Source of the DNA: a virus
Length of the DNA stretch: 64,000 nucleotides
IMG/VR virus record: IMGVR_UViG_3300011187_000003
Coordinates: 1 to 64,000 of that record
Reading direction: 5' to 3' (one strand)
Under the pieces are notes generated by a model. It searched no databases. It had not been told where the DNA came from and saw only the letters and a program-made list of their open reading frames with translations. Of the stretch, positions 42,057-49,126 are shown in pieces. Numbering within the stretch: position 1 is the first letter of the stretch; every line of letters starts with the position of its first letter. A program made the translations under genes and the position numbers.

Positions 42057-42185
42057 TTATTCCAAAAACAACAATGGAATCCAGCACACCACAACAACAA
42101 TAAAGAATGTTAAGCTGTCTGTCATTGACAAGCTTGTCAGTCCACCTATAGCAAGCAATAAGAACATGTTAATGTAATAAGTCAT
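42057..42185 (-). CDS. 42-residue membrane protein
   Basis: Start MTYYINMFLLLAIGG, RBS GGAGGGGGATTAC; two hydrophobic helices (6-16 and 27-41). Its 3' end overlies the region upstream of the promoter at 42014-42042. Function unknown. Confidence 0.55.
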   Translation of the reverse strand: MTYYINMFLLLAIGGLTSLSMTDSLTFFIVVVVCWIPLLFLE

Positions 42186-42274
42186 GTAATCCCCCTCCTT
42201 CGATAGAGGCCACTCTCAGGCCTCTTAGAAGCTTTGATAATATCTCTCTCCTTCATGTACTCTACATCTAGTTT

Positions 42275-42514
42275 TTATCCCCAATACGCTTTGACATAAT
42301 CTTTAAACACCTTATTTGCATCTTTCCTTGTTGTAACTTTAGTCTTATACTTGCTAATCTCTGCAATAGCCTCTTTGCTCTCATTATCCTCATAAACCCT
42401 TATCTCAGCCACCGTCAATGAGTTTTCTTCTTCATATATTTGATATACTTCCTCAACCTCTATGTCAGTATTGTTTAATAAGTGTTGGCGTACAATCTCT
42501 GTTAATCTTTGCAT
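42275..42514 (-). CDS. Unknown small early protein
   Basis: 79 residues, alpha/beta, ending with a basic helix (NKVFKDYVKAYWG). Cotranscribed with the gene at 42521. Function unknown. Confidence 0.6.
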   Translation of the reverse strand: MQRLTEIVRQHLLNNTDIEVEEVYQIYEEENSLTVAEIRVYEDNESKEAIAEISKYKTKVTTRKDANKVFKDYVKAYWG

Positions 42515-42520
42515 ATTTTA

Positions 42521-42739
42521 TTACCTCCTATAGTTTTCCTTTTGAAGATTTGGGTAAAAAGGTTTAGCTTTATTGAATGTTAGCTTGTCCCCATGAGTTT
42601 TAACAAACTCATCTGAGCCAACACCCATGTAAACTGCCTTCATACCAAATGCATCCTGAGTTAATACAAACTTAATTATACCTCTATCCTCAGTCCCTTT
42701 AGGTGCTAGTGGGCTGTCACTATCAATAACTTTATTCAT
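42521..42739 (-). CDS. Unknown small early protein
   Basis: 72 residues from ATG 42739 (RBS AAGGAGGTAATAAAT); the longer frame upstream is promoter DNA. Beta-rich start. Function unknown. Confidence 0.6.
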   Translation of the reverse strand: MNKVIDSDSPLAPKGTEDRGIIKFVLTQDAFGMKAVYMGVGSDEFVKTHGDKLTFNKAKPFYPNLQKENYRR

Positions 42740-42770
42740 ATTTATTACCTCCTTAATTGATTCTAAACTT

Positions 42771-42799
42771 AGTATAACACAACCAGTACATGTTGTCAA
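42771..42799 (-). promoter_or_regulatory. Class B promoter
   Basis: TTGACA (42794-42799), 17 bases, TATACT (42771-42776). Confidence 0.8.
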
Positions 42800-42817
42800 A
42801 CAATATATCAAATTATT

Positions 42818-43531
42818 TTAAAAATACAAGTGACTGTAAAACTCTATCTCATGCTTGTTACCTTCAACATCTACAAACCATACCTGTTCACTCCCAACAT
42901 CTATTTCTATTTCCTCACCTTCAAAATCAAACTCAACATCTCCACCACCACGAAAATTATAACCTGCATTTTCTGAACAAGCAGTGCCTACTCCATCTAT
43001 ATTAGCACTAACATCCCTAAGACCCATTAAGAAGTAGTCAAATGCAGGGAGCTTAAAGATAACAGGCTTAGTATACCCTCCACGAATGTCGCATCCATTG
43101 TGGATGGACAAGATGATATACTCTGCATCATAGAAATCATCATCATATGGTATAACAAACTGTATATTTTGGTCAAGTACACATTCTTGATTATAAGTAT
43201 TGCGCACTAACTTATTATCTGCCAGCTGGTCAGCAAATGTCTCCATATCTGCTAAGTATGAATCCTCTGAATGTTCCATATACTGCTCAAACTTTTTGTT
43301 CATTTTTTCAGCATCCTCATCAAACTCTAGCATGTTGGTCAGGTAATGATAGACAGGTACATGAAATAGTAACTCATCCTCAAAGTAATCTATCTTTATC
43401 TCAGGCTCATCCTCAAAGTCTTTACCTTGATTCTCCTCCCAATGTCTACCATATACACTGCCTGAATCTAAAAAGTGACTGCCTGTGTTTTTTGTTAGCA
43501 TATCCTTTACAGTATCCTTAATATCCATCAT
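42818..43531 (-). CDS. Conserved phage protein of unknown function
   Basis: 237 residues. GSHFLDSGSVYGRHWEENQ and SIHNGCDIRGGYTKP are motifs shared with a family found in many phages and plasmids, function unknown. Very acidic. Class B promoter. Confidence 0.65.
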   Translation of the reverse strand: MMDIKDTVKDMLTKNTGSHFLDSGSVYGRHWEENQGKDFEDEPEIKIDYFEDELLFHVPVYHYLTNMLEFDEDAEKMNKKFEQYMEHSEDSYLADMETFADQLADNKLVRNTYNQECVLDQNIQFVIPYDDDFYDAEYIILSIHNGCDIRGGYTKPVIFKLPAFDYFLMGLRDVSANIDGVGTACSENAGYNFRGGGDVEFDFEGEEIEIDVGSEQVWFVDVEGNKHEIEFYSHLYF

Positions 43532-43578
43532 AATTTTTACCTCCTAATTTTTTTGGTCAACTTAACTTCACTAATAAT

Positions 43579-43607
43579 AGTATAACAGTTATGTAATATC
43601 ATGTCAA
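43579..43607 (-). promoter_or_regulatory. Class B promoter
   Basis: TTGACA (43602-43607), 17 bases, TATACT (43579-43584), then ATTATTAGTGAAG. Confidence 0.8.
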
Positions 43608-43647
43608 GGGTAAATTCAAATTTATTTTACCCTTGACAAAATCTTTG

Positions 43648-44301
43648 TTAGAGCAGGCTGTTTAAGTAATCACCTAAACCTATTTCTTGAATCTTATTAT
43701 TGCGCTCAAAATCAATCTCATAGTTATTGAGCTGTTCAGGCTCATTTGCTTCAGATTCTAACCAATTCTCCATTACTTGTTTTTGGTGATAGCCTCTACC
43801 TTTCTCCAGCTTTTCTCTAATCTTTTTTCTAATTTTTTCTCTTGCAGATGGATAATTATCAACGACACAATCTGTTAATACATCACCTTTATTATCCCTT
43901 GCAATGTAGCGCTTATATTTATCAGGCTTTAGCTGGCCAGCATCAACTATCTTATAGAGCCTATCATCATGTACAACTACATTAAAACGCTGTTTAGTCT
44001 GCAGGTAATTAAGTAAAGTCATATCATTGCAATCATCATAGCTTTGAAACTCATCATCAATAGATGCTTCTGCAATTTTATTAACTGCAAAGTTTAATCT
44101 TTTAACATCCCTGTACTCACCACGCTCTAAGCTATAGCTCCAGCCATACCAATTATCACTATTGTTACCACTCTGTAAAGTAATCTTGCCTGCATTTCTG
44201 TATTCCCCATCAAGTCCTTCCTTCACATACAGTAAAATACTAACACTCTGAAAACTGCCCTCATTTCTAACATCAGTAACTCTTAACCCTACATATTTCA
44301 T
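43648..44301 (-). CDS. Unknown early protein
   Basis: 217 residues, alpha/beta with a basic helical segment near residue 155 (REKIRKKIREKLEKGRG). First translated gene of the leftward early arm. Function unknown. Confidence 0.6.
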   Translation of the reverse strand: MKYVGLRVTDVRNEGSFQSVSILLYVKEGLDGEYRNAGKITLQSGNNSDNWYGWSYSLERGEYRDVKRLNFAVNKIAEASIDDEFQSYDDCNDMTLLNYLQTKQRFNVVVHDDRLYKIVDAGQLKPDKYKRYIARDNKGDVLTDCVVDNYPSAREKIRKKIREKLEKGRGYHQKQVMENWLESEANEPEQLNNYEIDFERNNKIQEIGLGDYLNSLL

Positions 44302-44349
44302 ATAATTATTACCTCCTCAAAATTTTGTGTTTTAACTTCACTAATTAAT

Positions 44350-44378
44350 ATGATAACACAACTAATATACTATGTCAA
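44350..44378 (-). promoter_or_regulatory. Class B promoter
   Basis: TTGACA (44373-44378), 17 bases, TATCAT (44350-44355), then TTAGTGAAGTT. Confidence 0.8.
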
Positions 44379-44467
44379 GAAAAAATTAAAATTAATCTGT
44401 AATTAAAATATAGTCATCCTTAATTATTACCTCCTAATTTTTTGTGCCTTTCAACCTCACTACAATT

Positions 44468-44496
44468 AGTATAACATAATCATTATAGTATGTCAA
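44468..44496 (-). promoter_or_regulatory. Class B promoter without a real gene
   Basis: TTGACA (44491-44496), 17 bases, TATACT (44468-44473), leader and AGGAGGTAATAATTAAGG as usual, but the ATG that follows opens only four codons. A relic of a deleted module, or a promoter for the genes beyond. Confidence 0.7.
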
Positions 44497-44504
44497 GAAA
44501 AAAA

Positions 44505-44602
44505 TAGAATTAATTTATAAAGGTACTTGCGCCAGCTACAGAACAAGTACCTCTACATTATTTTATATCAATTAAAGGAGCTGATGCTTCAATTGATTAC
44601 TA
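44505..44602 (-). ncRNA. Candidate small RNA with anti-Shine-Dalgarno loop
   Basis: Transcribed leftward from the promoter at 44608-44636. Hairpin 1 (44567-44597): ATCAATT/AATTGAT stem with a 17-base loop GAAGCATCAGCTCCTTT. Hairpin 2 (44521-44552): 9-bp stem AGGTACTTG/CAAGTACCT, followed by AT-rich sequence and a late T-run. The loop is complementary to the ribosome sites (AAAGGAGCTGA) of most rightward early genes. No useful open frame lies on this strand. Confidence 0.45.
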
Positions 44603-44607
44603 ATAAT

Positions 44608-44636
44608 AGTATAGCAAACTTAATAACACATGTCAA
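44608..44636 (-). promoter_or_regulatory. Class B promoter of the candidate small RNA
   Basis: TTGACA (44631-44636), 17 bases, TATACT (44608-44613), then ATTATTAGTAATC. Confidence 0.75.
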
Positions 44637-44637
44637 T

Positions 44638-44880
44638 GATTAATTATAAATTATTACTATTACTATTGTTATTATTATTATTAAGTATATTATTAATAAG
44701 GTTATTAGAAGTATTATTAAGTATATTGTTATTAATGTTATTAAGTATATTATTAATAAGGTTATTAGAAGTATTATTAAGTATATATTATTTATTACTA
44801 TTGTTATTATTATTATTAAGTATATTGTTAATACTTTTTTGTTACTATTTTTATTATCTTATTAGGAATATGTTTTAGGA
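44638..44880. repeat. TTA-rich low-complexity repeat
   Basis: About 240 bases made almost only of ATT, TTA and AAG units; a block of roughly 60 bases (ATTATTAAGTATATT with ATAAGGTTATTAGAAG) occurs twice, with a third partial copy. It opens a Leu-rich frame that is not convincing as a gene. No gene is seen from 44603 to 45624. Confidence 0.8.
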
Positions 44881-44999
44881 ATCTTATTAGTAGTTCTTAA
44901 CTTCAAGTACAAGTTCAAATTCTATTAATTAAAGCAAGTTAAAACTTAGTTTTGTTAGTGGTAAAATATAAATTAATTAAATTAAAAGTATTCTGATAA

Positions 45000-45165
45000 T
45001 TATAACCCTAGCTGGCAGGTCTTGAATTTAAAAGCTCTGTCGTATTTCAGTAGTTTTCTGTTAAAATAAAAAAGAGCGTCGTATTTCAGAGGTTCGCTGT
45101 TATAAATATGTAACGCGCACATACACACACACGCGCAGGCGCGCACACACGCACACACACGCGCG
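45000..45165 (-). ncRNA. Possible untranslated transcript starting in a CA/CG tract
   Basis: The promoter at 45166-45194 fires into 45112-45165, a nearly perfect alternating purine-pyrimidine (CA/CG) tract, which is striking in AT-rich DNA. Beyond it, GTCGTATTTCAG occurs twice in about 45-bp related units (45035-45110); a related CTGTCGTATTT lies at 41385. The only frame here encodes an implausible CACVRACACV protein. Confidence 0.35.
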
Positions 45166-45194
45166 ATTATATCACAAATCACATTGAATGTCAA
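45166..45194 (-). promoter_or_regulatory. Class B promoter facing the CA/CG tract
   Basis: TTGACA (45189-45194), 17 bases, TATAAT (45166-45171). Confidence 0.75.
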
Positions 45195-45229
45195 GTAATA
45201 TATCAAATTCTTTATATTTTTAATTGTTT

Positions 45230-45270
45230 GAATTGTGTACACAATTCACCTGTGGATAACTTTATCCACA
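45230..45270. promoter_or_regulatory. 18-bp palindrome beside paired DnaA boxes
   Basis: GAATTGTGTACACAATTC (45230-45247) is a perfect palindrome. Directly after it two DnaA boxes face each other, TGTGGATAA (45251-45259) and TTATCCACA (45262-45270). It lies where the leftward and rightward early arms diverge: operator, origin part or both. Confidence 0.65.
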
Positions 45271-45548
45271 AACTATACCAAACTACTAAAGATTAATTAT
45301 ATAATCAGATCAAAGTTATAGCTACTCCACATAAAAATCTATATTTTACAGAATCTACCATTTTGGTATAAATTACCAAAGCAGGTAGTCTTTTAAGATA
45401 TACTATAATCTTACAAAAATCAGGCTCCTTTTTTTAACATAGAAGTCCCAAGAAAAAGATGGCCATATTTAATTATCAATGTTCAAATCTTCAAGGTTCA
45501 ATAATACAATAACACAAAAAAATAATATCGTCAAATTTAACTTTTCCC
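45271..45548. other. Non-coding stretch before the rightward early arm
   Basis: AT-rich, no convincing frame. It contains TGGTA/TACCA inverted repeats near 45364 and AATCAGATCAAAGTTA (45302-45317), repeated exactly at 48006-48021. Confidence 0.5.
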
Positions 45549-45577
45549 TTGACAAAGTATATCAAGGCTGATATAGT
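45549..45577 (+). promoter_or_regulatory. Class B promoter
   Basis: TTGACA (45549-45554), 17 bases starting AAGTATA, TATAGT (45572-45577), then TTAAGTAGTAAGAC. Confidence 0.85.
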
Positions 45578-45624
45578 ATTAAGTAGTAAGACAGAAAAAC
45601 AAAAAATTAAAGGAGCTGAGGCAA

Positions 45625-45900
45625 ATGTTAGATATTAAAATTTCAGGACATGCAAGCAGTCAGGCCAGCGACAGACATTTAAAAAAGCAGTCATTATTAA
45701 ATATTATATTAGAGCTTAAGCAGGCAGATTTTAACGAATTTATAAATTCTAAATATATATATGCTTGCTTAAGAGACAGGCAGAAAAAAGAGTCTGTAGT
45801 TATTGCAGTTAATAACTCTACAATTACTATTGTAACAGTAATTAACAAAGTTATGCGCTGTAATAACTACCCTGATACGATAATAATAAATGTTAAATAA
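45625..45900 (+). CDS. Early DUF4258-like small protein
   Basis: 91 residues with SGHASSQASDRHLKKQS and later NSTITIVTVI, the same layout as the protein at 35247, so a likely distant paralogue with a RelE/BrnT-type fold. RBS AAAGGAGCTG. Its early promoter suggests a host-directed role. Confidence 0.6.
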   Translation: MLDIKISGHASSQASDRHLKKQSLLNIILELKQADFNEFINSKYIYACLRDRQKKESVVIAVNNSTITIVTVINKVMRCNNYPDTIIINVK

Positions 45901-45903
45901 AAT

Positions 45904-45932
45904 TTGACAAAGTATAATGAATCTGATAACAT
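45904..45932 (+). promoter_or_regulatory. Class B promoter
   Basis: TTGACA (45904-45909), 17 bases, TAACAT (45927-45932), then AATAGTGAAGATG. A tandem AAGGCCTGAG repeat lies in the leader. Confidence 0.8.
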
Positions 45933-46024
45933 GTTAAATAGTGAAGATGAAAAACATTAAATATTAGCTTGCTCAAAGGCCTGAGAAGGCCTGAGAAGCA
46001 GGCTAAAAAAAGGAGCTGATATTA

Positions 46025-46273
46025 ATGGATAAAAAATTAAAAGATGTTGAGAAGCTGGCAGATGTTGAAGAGGCAGGCACTAAAGTAGTAAGTAATTGTT
46101 TTAGTATCACAGCAATTGTTGATGGTTTAACAGAATCAGTTTTTTATCAGTATAATGGAGCTTTAACAGGTGATATCAAAAAAGCTAAAATTAAATATAA
46201 TTCATTTACTGGAGCGCCTTATTTTATAGATGATAGACAAATAAAACATGAATTATGTAAATTTATTAGCTAA
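46025..46273 (+). CDS. Unknown small early protein
   Basis: 82 residues, alpha/beta; RBS AAAGGAGCTGATATTA. Function unknown. Confidence 0.65.
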   Translation: MDKKLKDVEKLADVEEAGTKVVSNCFSITAIVDGLTESVFYQYNGALTGDIKKAKIKYNSFTGAPYFIDDRQIKHELCKFIS

Positions 46274-46291
46274 AAAAAGGAGCTGATATTA

Positions 46292-46366
46292 ATGAATAAA
46301 AAGAAGCGCTTGCAGATTGATTTTATTGCAGAGGATGCAGAAAATTTATTAAATAATTCTAATTAA
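46292..46366 (+). CDS. 24-residue early peptide
   Basis: MNKKKRLQIDF start with the same AAAGGAGCTGATATTA site as the gene before it; ends just before the next promoter. Basic then acidic. Translation likely from the RBS; function unknown. Confidence 0.5.
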   Translation: MNKKKRLQIDFIAEDAENLLNNSN

Positions 46367-46369
46367 TTC

Positions 46370-46398
46370 TTGACAAAGTATAATAGAGCTGATATAGT
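46370..46398 (+). promoter_or_regulatory. Class B promoter
   Basis: TTGACA (46370-46375), 17 bases, TATAGT (46393-46398); the leader to the RBS is nearly identical to that at 45549. Confidence 0.85.
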
Positions 46399-46445
46399 AT
46401 TAAGTAGTAAGACAGAAAAACAAAAAATTAAAGGAGCTGGTTAAG

Positions 46446-46775
46446 ATGATTATTACTTTTAACATTCCAAAGCAGGACAACGACAAGAATAAATTTGACG
46501 ACAGCAAGCTACAAGGTTATATCAAGCAGGTATGTAAAGTGACTGGTGGCACTACCACCTATCAGGCCAAAGGTCAGTATATAATGGAATCTGGCAAGAT
46601 GACAAGCGATAATAATTATATGGTTAAAACAAGCACTGATTCAAGGCAGGACTTGCAAGAAGTTAAAAGAATAATTGCAGGCATGGCCAAAGATTTAAGT
46701 CAAGAATCAATCTATTTTGAAGTGCAGCAGGCAGATGTTGAGTTTATAACTGCTGACATGAATCAGGCAGTATAG
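46446..46775 (+). CDS. Unknown small early protein
   Basis: 109 residues, alpha/beta; RBS AAAGGAGCTGGTTAAG. Two strand-helix halves. Function unknown. Confidence 0.65.
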   Translation: MIITFNIPKQDNDKNKFDDSKLQGYIKQVCKVTGGTTTYQAKGQYIMESGKMTSDNNYMVKTSTDSRQDLQEVKRIIAGMAKDLSQESIYFEVQQADVEFITADMNQAV

Positions 46776-46788
46776 TCAGATCAAAAAA

Positions 46789-46815
46789 CAGGCCTTGTAA
46801 AAGAGGCCTGATAAA
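46789..46815. terminator. AGGCCT hairpin
   Basis: CAGGCCT/AGGCCTG stem with an 8-base loop. T-run present on the minus strand only (TTTTTTGATC), so it is a canonical terminator for leftward, antisense transcription and a plain hairpin for rightward. Confidence 0.65.
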
Positions 46816-46834
46816 AAATAATTCTAATTATTAT

Positions 46835-46863
46835 TTGACAAAGTTTAATGCATCTGATATAGT
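46835..46863 (+). promoter_or_regulatory. Class B promoter
   Basis: TTGACA (46835-46840), 17 bases, TATAGT (46858-46863), then TTAAGTAGTGAAGATG. Confidence 0.85.
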
Positions 46864-46909
46864 GTTAAGTAGTGAAGATGAAAACAAAAAATTAAAGGAG
46901 ATGATAATT

Positions 46910-47188
46910 ATGAAAACAAACGACAAAAAAATTGAATCTATTGAAGGCCTGCAGGATGCAATTAAGGACTTGAAGAATCAGGACATTTATTTGATTGAAA
47001 ATGTGGAGCTTGAAGCAGGCGACATCTATCAAGTTTTAAAAGATGTTGACATTGCAGATCAAAGATATATGGAGACTTTAAAAGATACAGTAGAGTTTTA
47101 CGCAAGACCTGAATGGGACAGAGATAAAAAAATTTATCCTGCAATCTGGATTAATCCAACATCTGAAAAGTTAGTATTTGAGTATTAA
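46910..47188 (+). CDS. Unknown small early protein
   Basis: 92 residues from ATG 46910 (RBS AAAGGAGATGATAATT); the longer frame includes the promoter. Contains IESIEGLQDAIKDLKNQD and a C-terminal strand-rich part. Function unknown. Confidence 0.65.
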   Translation: MKTNDKKIESIEGLQDAIKDLKNQDIYLIENVELEAGDIYQVLKDVDIADQRYMETLKDTVEFYARPEWDRDKKIYPAIWINPTSEKLVFEY

Positions 47189-47200
47189 AGGTTAAAAAAT

Positions 47201-47227
47201 ATCAGGTCTGCAAAAATCAGGCCTGAT
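47201..47227 (+). terminator. AGGCCT-type hairpin
   Basis: ATCAGGTC/GGCCTGAT stem with one G-T pair and an 11-base loop, after the early gene. Confidence 0.5.
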
Positions 47228-47265
47228 AAAAATAAAATAAAATTTAAAATAATTCTTGATATTAC

Positions 47266-47294
47266 TTGACAAAGTATAATAAACTTGTTATACT
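47266..47294 (+). promoter_or_regulatory. Class B promoter
   Basis: TTGACA (47266-47271), 17 bases, TATACT (47289-47294), then ATAGATAGTGAAGATG. Confidence 0.85.
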
Positions 47295-47341
47295 ATAGAT
47301 AGTGAAGATGAAAACAACACAAAAAAAGGAGCTGGTTTTTG

Positions 47342-47605
47342 ATGATTAAAAGAAAAGAATTAATTAAACTTGTTGAGGAGAATAAAAGAGAAAAAAGACA
47401 AGAAAAGTGGATGATAATAGAGAAGTGCGAAGCACTTACAGAAAAGAGAAAAAGAGGCAATTTAATAGCTGAAAGTATCATTGAAATTCTAAAGCAAGGT
47501 AATGACTTTTATGCGAGTGAAGTTAATAACTCAAAAAATAATTTGAGATTCGTTTTGAATATATTGGATAACAAAGATTATATAATTGATATTGACAAAA
47601 AATAA
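47342..47605 (+). CDS. Unknown basic early protein
   Basis: 87 residues from ATG 47342 (RBS AAAGGAGCTGG). Very Lys/Arg-rich helical first half (KRKELIKLVEENKREKRQ), possibly nucleic-acid-binding. Function unknown. Confidence 0.65.
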   Translation: MIKRKELIKLVEENKREKRQEKWMIIEKCEALTEKRKRGNLIAESIIEILKQGNDFYASEVNNSKNNLRFVLNILDNKDYIIDIDKK

Positions 47606-47610
47606 TTATA

Positions 47611-47643
47611 ATTATCAGGCCTTGTAAAAGAGGCCTGATAATT
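47611..47643. terminator. Long AGGCCT hairpin
   Basis: 12-bp stem ATTATCAGGCCT/AGGCCTGATAAT; loop identical to that at 46789. Confidence 0.65.
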
Positions 47644-47684
47644 ATTAAATAACTTAGATCAAAACCAATTAGGAGCTGATGCAA

Positions 47685-47960
47685 ATGGAGAAAAAAATTA
47701 AAAAGATGCAAGAATTTTTTGAAGGCAGAGAAGTTAAGGTAACAGGCTGGAGTGAAGACACCACTAAAGAGATGGTGATGGAAGTAGAGAACAATAAAGA
47801 AACGATAACTTTAAAAGATTCTAACAGTCAAATTTTTTTATTAGTTAGCAAAAAAGCACTTGACAGAATTGATATTTTAGAACACTTAAGAGAAGGCAAA
47901 AAAGCAAGCATTCTAATCTATGGTGATGGTATCACAGTTTATGTTCAAACAATAAAATAA
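47685..47960 (+). CDS. Unknown small early protein
   Basis: 91 residues from ATG 47685; ATG 47679 is too close to the RBS AGGAGCTG. Starts MEKKIKKMQEFFEGREVKV; the protein at 48838 has a similar opening (IAKFFEEREGKEF), so the two are probably related. Function unknown. Confidence 0.65.
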   Translation: MEKKIKKMQEFFEGREVKVTGWSEDTTKEMVMEVENNKETITLKDSNSQIFLLVSKKALDRIDILEHLREGKKASILIYGDGITVYVQTIK

Positions 47961-47966
47961 TCAAAT

Positions 47967-47993
47967 AGCAAGGCCTGAAAAAAAGGCCTTGCT
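47967..47993 (+). terminator. AGGCCT hairpin
   Basis: 10-bp stem AGCAAGGCCT/AGGCCTTGCT with loop GAAAAAA. Confidence 0.65.
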
Positions 47994-48048
47994 TCTATCT
48001 TAAAGAATCAGATCAAAGTTAATAAGTTAAAATAATATTAGTCAATTC

Positions 48049-48078
48049 GCTTCAAGCTTAAGAGCTTGGAGCTTTTTT
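48049..48078 (+). terminator. Rho-independent terminator
   Basis: 10-bp stem GCTTCAAGCT/AGCTTGGAGC (one G-T) followed by TTTTTT. Confidence 0.85.
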
Positions 48079-48446
48079 GTATTTATACCATGTAACTATA
48101 TTATTAAAAGCTATATAGAAGCGCTAAGAAGCTCATTAAGCACTTTTAAGCGAATCATGGTATTATGAGGCCTTGAATAAATAAAAGGCCTTAAATAACT
48201 ATTTAAATCTTTATAAGGTGCTATATAATTATAATATACATATTATATCAATAATAGCATACTATCATATATTAGAACCTTATAAGAGGCCATGAGAAGC
48301 GCTTTAAATAGCTTGCAGTTATATATACATATTAATAGGCCTGCAGTAACTAAAAGCTTTATATGGAGCTTTTAGCGCTTTTTGAGACCTGCAGCACTAT
48401 TAAGTATAGTACTACTAAAACTATTTGAATTAATTTAATATATAGC
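48079..48446. other. Non-coding region dense in short palindromes
   Basis: No frame of note. AGCGCT, AGGCCT and CTGCAG recur several times each, and a hairpin CTAAAAGCT/AGCTTTTAG with a following T-run lies at 48350-48382. May form RNA structure or be part of the origin region 700 bases downstream. Confidence 0.5.
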
Positions 48447-48475
48447 TTGACAAAGTATAACTAAAGCCTTATAAT
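48447..48475 (+). promoter_or_regulatory. Class B promoter without a gene
   Basis: TTGACA (48447-48452), 17 bases, TATAAT (48470-48475), then ACATAGTGAGACAGG. No start codon follows before the next promoter 67 bases on; probably a relic or booster. Confidence 0.75.
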
Positions 48476-48542
48476 GGTACATAGTGAGACAGGGAAGAAA
48501 AAAGAGTGCTGGCAAAACTTTTTAAAAAATATCAAATAAAGC

Positions 48543-48571
48543 TTGACAAAGTATAACAAACTTGTTATTAT
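48543..48571 (+). promoter_or_regulatory. Class B promoter
   Basis: TTGACA (48543-48548), 17 bases, TATTAT (48566-48571), then TTAAGTAGTGAGGGAC. Confidence 0.8.
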
Positions 48572-48625
48572 GTTAAGTAGTGAGGGACACAAAAGAACAA
48601 CAAATTTTAAAAGGAGATGATAATT

Positions 48626-48772
48626 ATGTTTTATGTTGGATGGGAAGAATTGAAGAGCTGGAAACCAGAGCTAACAGAGAAAGAAGCAAAGAAGCAAGCA
48701 AGGCAGATTGACAAAGATTGCGTAGAGCTGGAAAGAGAATTAAGAGAATCAGGAGAATACGAAAACTTATAA
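48626..48772 (+). CDS. 48-residue early protein
   Basis: MFYVGWEELKSWKPELTEKE; RBS AAAGGAGATGATAATT. Helical, charged. Function unknown. Confidence 0.6.
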   Translation: MFYVGWEELKSWKPELTEKEAKKQARQIDKDCVELERELRESGEYENL

Positions 48773-48837
48773 GAATCAAAGGCCTTGTGATAGCAAGCAA
48801 GGCCACAATATAAAAAATTAAAAGGAGCTGATAGAAG

Positions 48838-49110
48838 ATGAATAATATTGATAAAATAGCAAAGTTTTTTGAGGAAAGAGAAGGCAAAGAATTTATAGAA
48901 TTAGGATATAATCAAGGTAAAAGATTAATAGATTTTAGCTTTAAATTAGATAAAATTAATCGTAAAAGAGAAACAAGAATAAAATTAATATTAAATAATA
49001 ATGAGCCACAAAGGTTTGTAGAATCAAATATTAAAGAACTATATAGTGGTGATTATTTGCTAAAAATTGAGCTTATAAATGGTCTGATTCTTAGAATTAT
49101 TAAAAAATAA
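48838..49110 (+). CDS. Unknown small early protein
   Basis: 90 residues; RBS AAAAGGAGCTGATAG. The opening IDKIAKFFEEREGKEF resembles the protein at 47685. Basic, alpha/beta. Ends 16 bases before the DnaA box array. Confidence 0.65.
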   Translation: MNNIDKIAKFFEEREGKEFIELGYNQGKRLIDFSFKLDKINRKRETRIKLILNNNEPQRFVESNIKELYSGDYLLKIELINGLILRIIKK

Positions 49111-49126
49111 AACTAAAAAGCCTGAG

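Noticed and set aside
44630-44878. Leu-rich 82-codon plus-strand frame
   Set aside because: It is the translation of a TTA/ATT repeat, starts inside a minus-strand promoter and lacks a ribosome site.
45000-45242. Minus-strand frame encoding a CACVRACACV-type protein
   Set aside because: Its start lies upstream of the promoter and the sequence comes from the CA/CG tract; no ribosome site.
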